From assembly GCF_003574835.2 (NCBI RefSeq), contig NZ_CP063196.1, positions 2,914,001 through 2,978,000 on the forward strand: DNA of 64,000 nucleotides, written 5' to 3'. This document shows positions 61,216 through 64,000 of the stretch, in pieces. Below the pieces are notes generated by a model. The model was not told the DNA's origin and ran no database searches. It saw only the letters and a list, made by a program, of their open reading frames with translations. This stretch comes from Thermobifida halotolerans. GTDB taxonomy: Bacteria; Actinomycetota; Actinomycetes; Streptosporangiales; Streptosporangiaceae. Each line of letters starts with the position of its first letter. The first letter of the stretch is position 1. The position numbers and the translations under genes were made by a program.

Positions 61216-61911
61216 TCAGTCGATGAGGCTCAACTGGTCGCCCCCGGCGGTGGGCCGGGCCACCCGCAGGTGCCGCCACCGGGGCAGGTTGTCGAGGTAG
61301 GACCAGGACATCCGGTGGTGCGGGGTGGGGCCGTGCTCGGCGAGCGCGGCCCGGTGCGTCGGCGAGGGGTAGCCCGCGGCGGTGGCGAAGCCGTAGCCGG
61401 GGTGCCGGGCGTCCAGCTCGGCCATCATCGCGTCCCTGCGCACCTTGGCCAGCACCGACGCCGCGGCGACGCTGACGCAGGTCAGGTCCGCCTTGACCTG
61501 GGTGCGCACCCTCCAGGGCGAGCCGAGGTAGTCGTGCCTGCCGTCCAGGACGACCGCGTCGGGTGGCGTGGCCAGGGCGGTCAGCGCCCGGTGGGCCGCC
61601 AGCCGGAGTGCCTCGGTCATGCCCAGTTCGTCGATCTCCGCGGGCTCGGCCTGGCCGAAGGCGTGGTCACGTACCCAGGAGCGGATCTTCTCCGCCATCG
61701 CGACCCGGCGTTTGGGGCTGAGCCTCTTGGAGTCGGTGAGCCCCTCGGGAGGCGGGGAGCCGTCGGTGACCGCCGCGCAGACCAGCACCGGACCGGCCCA
61801 GGCTCCCCTACCCACCTCGTCGACACCCGCGACCACCTCCGCGCCGCCCGCGGCGAGTTCGCGCTCCAGGTCGTAGGTGGGCGGGGGGACGGTTGCCGAT
61901 GCCTTCGCCAT
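61216..61911 (-). CDS. rnhB: Ribonuclease HII
   Basis: 231 residues. Catalytic acidic residues are Asp31 and Glu32 (in [16 protein letters not shown]), with Asp in [10 protein letters not shown] and in [21 protein letters not shown]. It cleaves the RNA strand at ribonucleotides in DNA. The ATG lies six bases after TACTCT on the minus strand, suggesting a leaderless message; the 48-residue extension upstream is non-coding. The tail ([12 protein letters not shown]) is typical. Confidence 0.93.
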   Translation of the reverse strand: MAKASATVPPPTYDLERELAAGGAEVVAGVDEVGRGAWAGPVLVCAAVTDGSPPPEGLTDSKRLSPKRRVAMAEKIRSWVRDHAFGQAEPAEIDELGMTEALRLAAHRALTALATPPDAVVLDGRHDYLGSPWRVRTQVKADLTCVSVAAASVLAKVRRDAMMAELDARHPGYGFATAAGYPSPTHRAALAEHGPTPHHRMSWSYLDNLPRWRHLRVARPTAGGDQLSLID

Positions 61912-62099
61912 TCGGCCAGAGTACCGGGATTCCGCCCTACCACGCGGTATCGCGCCACGGACGCCTCCGACTCCCCTATCCTGATGTGCGGGCCGCTGCC
62001 GTGCGAAGCCCGCCGCCATCGGACGCGGCGCACGCGCCGGAGCCGTCGGCCGCACATCCGTTTCCGAGCATCTCTTCGTCTGTTGGGGGCTGCCTCCTC

Positions 62100-62789
62100 A
62101 TGTCCGCCGCCACTCCCGAGCCCGTCGGATCCTCACCGCACGGTGGACCGTCGGTGACCGGGGAGGAATCGGTCGCCAAGCTGATCTCCATCGCGTCCAA
62201 GCCGACTCTCGCGCAGCGGCTCATCTCCTGGGCCTCCCGTCCCCCGGGAACCCTCTACCTGCCCAGCTGCGTCATCGTCGCCCTTGTGCTGCTGTACGAG
62301 GACAGCGTCCCCGGCGGCCATCTCACCAGCTTCGTCCTCGGTCTGGGCGGCGGCGCGTTCCTGGCCGCGATGGGCGCGCTGCGTCTGGGGATCGCGATGA
62401 CCGTGGCGCGGCCCATGATCCGCTACTACTGGCTGCGCTGGATCACTCCGCCGCTGATCGCGCTCGCGGCCGTCGTCCTGTCGCTCGCCAACCTCCCCCT
62501 GCAGGCCCGTGTCGACGCCTCGGCCTCCGACCTGCTGCGACTGCGGGAGACCTCGGACTCCTCCGCCGTCGTCTCCCCCGAGGAGAGGTGGACGGGTTTC
62601 TACCCGATCAGCGAGGTCTCCGAGCGCGAGGGCGTCACCCTCTTCACCGTCGAGGGCGCCGGGGTCCTCAAGAGGTCGGGGCTGGCCTACAGTCCCAAGG
62701 AGCTGCCGACCGACGTGTTCGTTCCCGGTCACGGCAACCTGGTCTACGAGCACATCGCGGGCGACTGGTACTCCTGGACCGACCACTGA
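62100..62789 (+). CDS. Hypothetical membrane protein
   Basis: 229 residues with three hydrophobic segments (about 50-67, 74-95, 116-136), and a C-terminal soluble part (about 140-229) of strand-rich sequence with RWTGFYPISEVSEREGVTLFTVEG. No family recognised. The ATG is the first start after a GGGGG block, spaced about 11 bases. It is divergent from rnhB and convergent with the SPFH gene. Confidence 0.62.
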   Translation: MSAATPEPVGSSPHGGPSVTGEESVAKLISIASKPTLAQRLISWASRPPGTLYLPSCVIVALVLLYEDSVPGGHLTSFVLGLGGGAFLAAMGALRLGIAMTVARPMIRYYWLRWITPPLIALAAVVLSLANLPLQARVDASASDLLRLRETSDSSAVVSPEERWTGFYPISEVSEREGVTLFTVEGAGVLKRSGLAYSPKELPTDVFVPGHGNLVYEHIAGDWYSWTDH

Positions 62790-62856
62790 TCCCACCCTCG
62801 GGTCCGGTCGCCGGGAGCCCCCCGGACCACCGCCCGACCCGCCGGAGCAGCAGACA

Positions 62857-62892
62857 CGGAGGGGGCCGTCCGCGACCGGACGGCCCCCTCCG
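62857..62892. terminator. Bidirectional terminator before the SPFH gene
   Basis: A perfect 16-bp stem (62857-62872 with 62877-62892) with a 4-base loop between convergent genes. Confidence 0.82.
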
Positions 62893-62906
62893 CCTGTCGC
62901 GGCGGG

Positions 62907-64000
62907 TCAGGAGTCCCGCCGCTGCTCCTGGAGCCGCTGCTGGTGCCGGGCCGCGTCGGCGAGCGATCCCCGCAGCTGCTGGGCGGTCTCCTGGCTTCCG
63001 GTCCGGGGGGCCGACGCTCCGCCGTCCAGGCCGCGCGGACGCCGCTCCCCGATTCCCGGGAGGAGTTGGGCGAGCAGCAGCGTGGACAGCGCCGAGGTGT
63101 CCCCGGAGCCGGGGTCGGTGCGCACCACCACCGGCTGCGGGGCCCGCTCGGCGAGCTTGGCTCCCACGTCCAGGCGGCGGCGGGCCAGCTCGTACTGGAG
63201 CATCGCCCGGTTGTCCCGGTAGGCGGTGGCCAGCCGCCGCTGGGCGGTGGCCTCGTTGGTGGCGGCCACCAGGTTGGTCCGACCGCGGGTCTCGATCTCG
63301 TAGCGCACGCGCTGCGCCTCGGTCTCCTGCTCCTCCAACATCTGCGCCACGTCCTTGCGGGCCTGGTTGAGAGCCGCGTTGACCTCGACGATCTTGGCGT
63401 CGCGGGTCTTCTTGGAGCGTTCGATGTCCATCAGGAGCGTGTCGATGCGGCGCTTGCGGGTCAGCTCCCACTCCTGCTCGTAGGCGACCAGTTCCTTGGC
63501 GACCCGCTCACGGGTGGACAGGTGCTGCTGGTACTGGTTGGGCAACTGCACGTCGGGGATGTTGCACCCCATGATCTGCACGCCGTACCGGCTGAGCTGG
63601 CGGTTCAGCAGGTCCTGCATGTCCGCGACGTCGGAGCCCCGCAGGTCGTAGGCGTTCTCGGTCTGCACCTGGCGGCTGCGCTGGCGGATGGCGTCCTGCA
63701 CCGCGTTGGACAGCACCAGGTCGAAGTTGCTGGCGCCGATGGTGCGCACGAAGTCGACCGCGTTGGTGATGCGGAACTTCAGGAAGAACTCGATCGACTT
63801 GAGCGGCACGTTCTCCTTGGTGGGGCAGGCCAGAACGGGAGCGTTGTAGGGGATCTCGGTGGAGGTGTCCACGACGAAGTCCACCCGGGTCCACGGATGC
63901 CACAGGTAGTGGCGCCCCGGTCCCAACTCCGAGACGATGGCTCCGAACTTGGTGAGCACCCCGGTGGTGCCCTGCTCGATCTCCACGATGGACGAGCGCC
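62907..64000 (-). CDS. SPFH/band-7 domain protein (5' end beyond the window)
   Basis: At least 364 residues, open at the right window edge: the frame continues upstream of the GTG at 63986 (R-S-S-I before VEIEQGTTGV), and SPFH proteins usually start further upstream. The SPFH/stomatin domain (IEQGTTGVLTKFG to RYGVQIMGCNIPDVQ) is followed by a long charged coiled-coil (about 150-255) and a Gln-rich tail (TAQQLRGSLADAARHQQRLQEQ). Such proteins scaffold membrane microdomains or proteases. A membrane anchor, if present, lies outside the window. Confidence 0.82.
   Translation of the reverse strand, partial: RSSIVEIEQGTTGVLTKFGAIVSELGPGRHYLWHPWTRVDFVVDTSTEIPYNAPVLACPTKENVPLKSIEFFLKFRITNAVDFVRTIGASNFDLVLSNAVQDAIRQRSRQVQTENAYDLRGSDVADMQDLLNRQLSRYGVQIMGCNIPDVQLPNQYQQHLSTRERVAKELVAYEQEWELTRKRRIDTLLMDIERSKKTRDAKIVEVNAALNQARKDVAQMLEEQETEAQRVRYEIETRGRTNLVAATNEATAQRRLATAYRDNRAMLQYELARRRLDVGAKLAERAPQPVVVRTDPGSGDTSALSTLLLAQLLPGIGERRPRGLDGGASAPRTGSQETAQQLRGSLADAARHQQRLQEQRRDS

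Overview
The window is high-GC DNA (roughly 70 percent by eye) from a filamentous, sporulating actinomycete. Markers are an SsgB-type sporulation protein, an HrdB-type principal sigma factor, a second actinomycete-type type II topoisomerase, tRNA genes without encoded CCA, and several actinobacterial domains of unknown function (DUF1707, DUF3145, DUF5998, DUF7455). A secreted GH81 endo-beta-1,3-glucanase preceded by a near-perfect CelR operator points to Thermobifida or a close relative in the Nocardiopsaceae. That assignment is inference; no database was consulted. No insertion sequence, prophage or CRISPR array was seen.

Layout. 0-8.3 kb: FAD monooxygenase, small membrane protein, tRNA-Val(CAC), ssgB, class IV aminotransferase, a solitary roadblock protein, tRNA cluster 1 (Gly-Gly-Val), FKBP, gluconokinase, moeA and tRNA cluster 2 (Gly-Cys-Val). 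8.4-14 kb is the most accessory-looking part: an MmyB-type regulator, an amidohydrolase, an amidohydrolase remnant fused to an Atu4866 domain, a free Atu4866 protein, a decayed Atu4866 copy in a gene-poor gap, then a divergent RidA/HxlR pair. 14-22 kb: PEBP-like protein, HAD hydrolase, tandem DUF1707 proteins, DUF3145, and a module of ECF sigma factor, small beta-domain protein and TPR-CHAT protease. 22-30 kb: MBL hydrolase, DUF5998/phosphodiesterase pair, a GNAT-acyl-CoA-synthetase acetyltransferase, a PfkB kinase and a RecQ-phosphoribosyltransferase fusion.

30.5-33.4 kb: the CelR-type GH81 glucanase. 33.5-39.8 kb: a complete seven-gene Mrp/Mnh sodium-proton antiporter operon (A to G, minus strand, mostly overlapping start/stop codons). 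40-53 kb: parC-like and parE-like topoisomerase genes facing each other around a carbonic anhydrase, a TPR protein and a frameshifted CPBP protease, followed by DUF7455, GNAT, yaaA, small membrane and TPR-like genes and hrdB. 53-64 kb: PAS-PAS-GAF-PP2C phosphatase, two hypothetical proteins, a sugar nucleotidyltransferase, a membrane-anchored tandem AAA+ protein, rnhB, a membrane protein and a partial SPFH/band-7 protein.

How it works together. Much of the window is housekeeping: principal sigma factor, topoisomerase, RNase HII, tRNAs, ion homeostasis. Regulated accessory units lie between these: beta-glucan degradation under CelR-type control, the amidohydrolase/Atu4866 locus with two candidate operators, and the sigma-CHAT module, which looks like a self-contained signalling or self-proteolysis system. 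Many gene ends are marked by long perfect GC hairpins without a clear U-tract.
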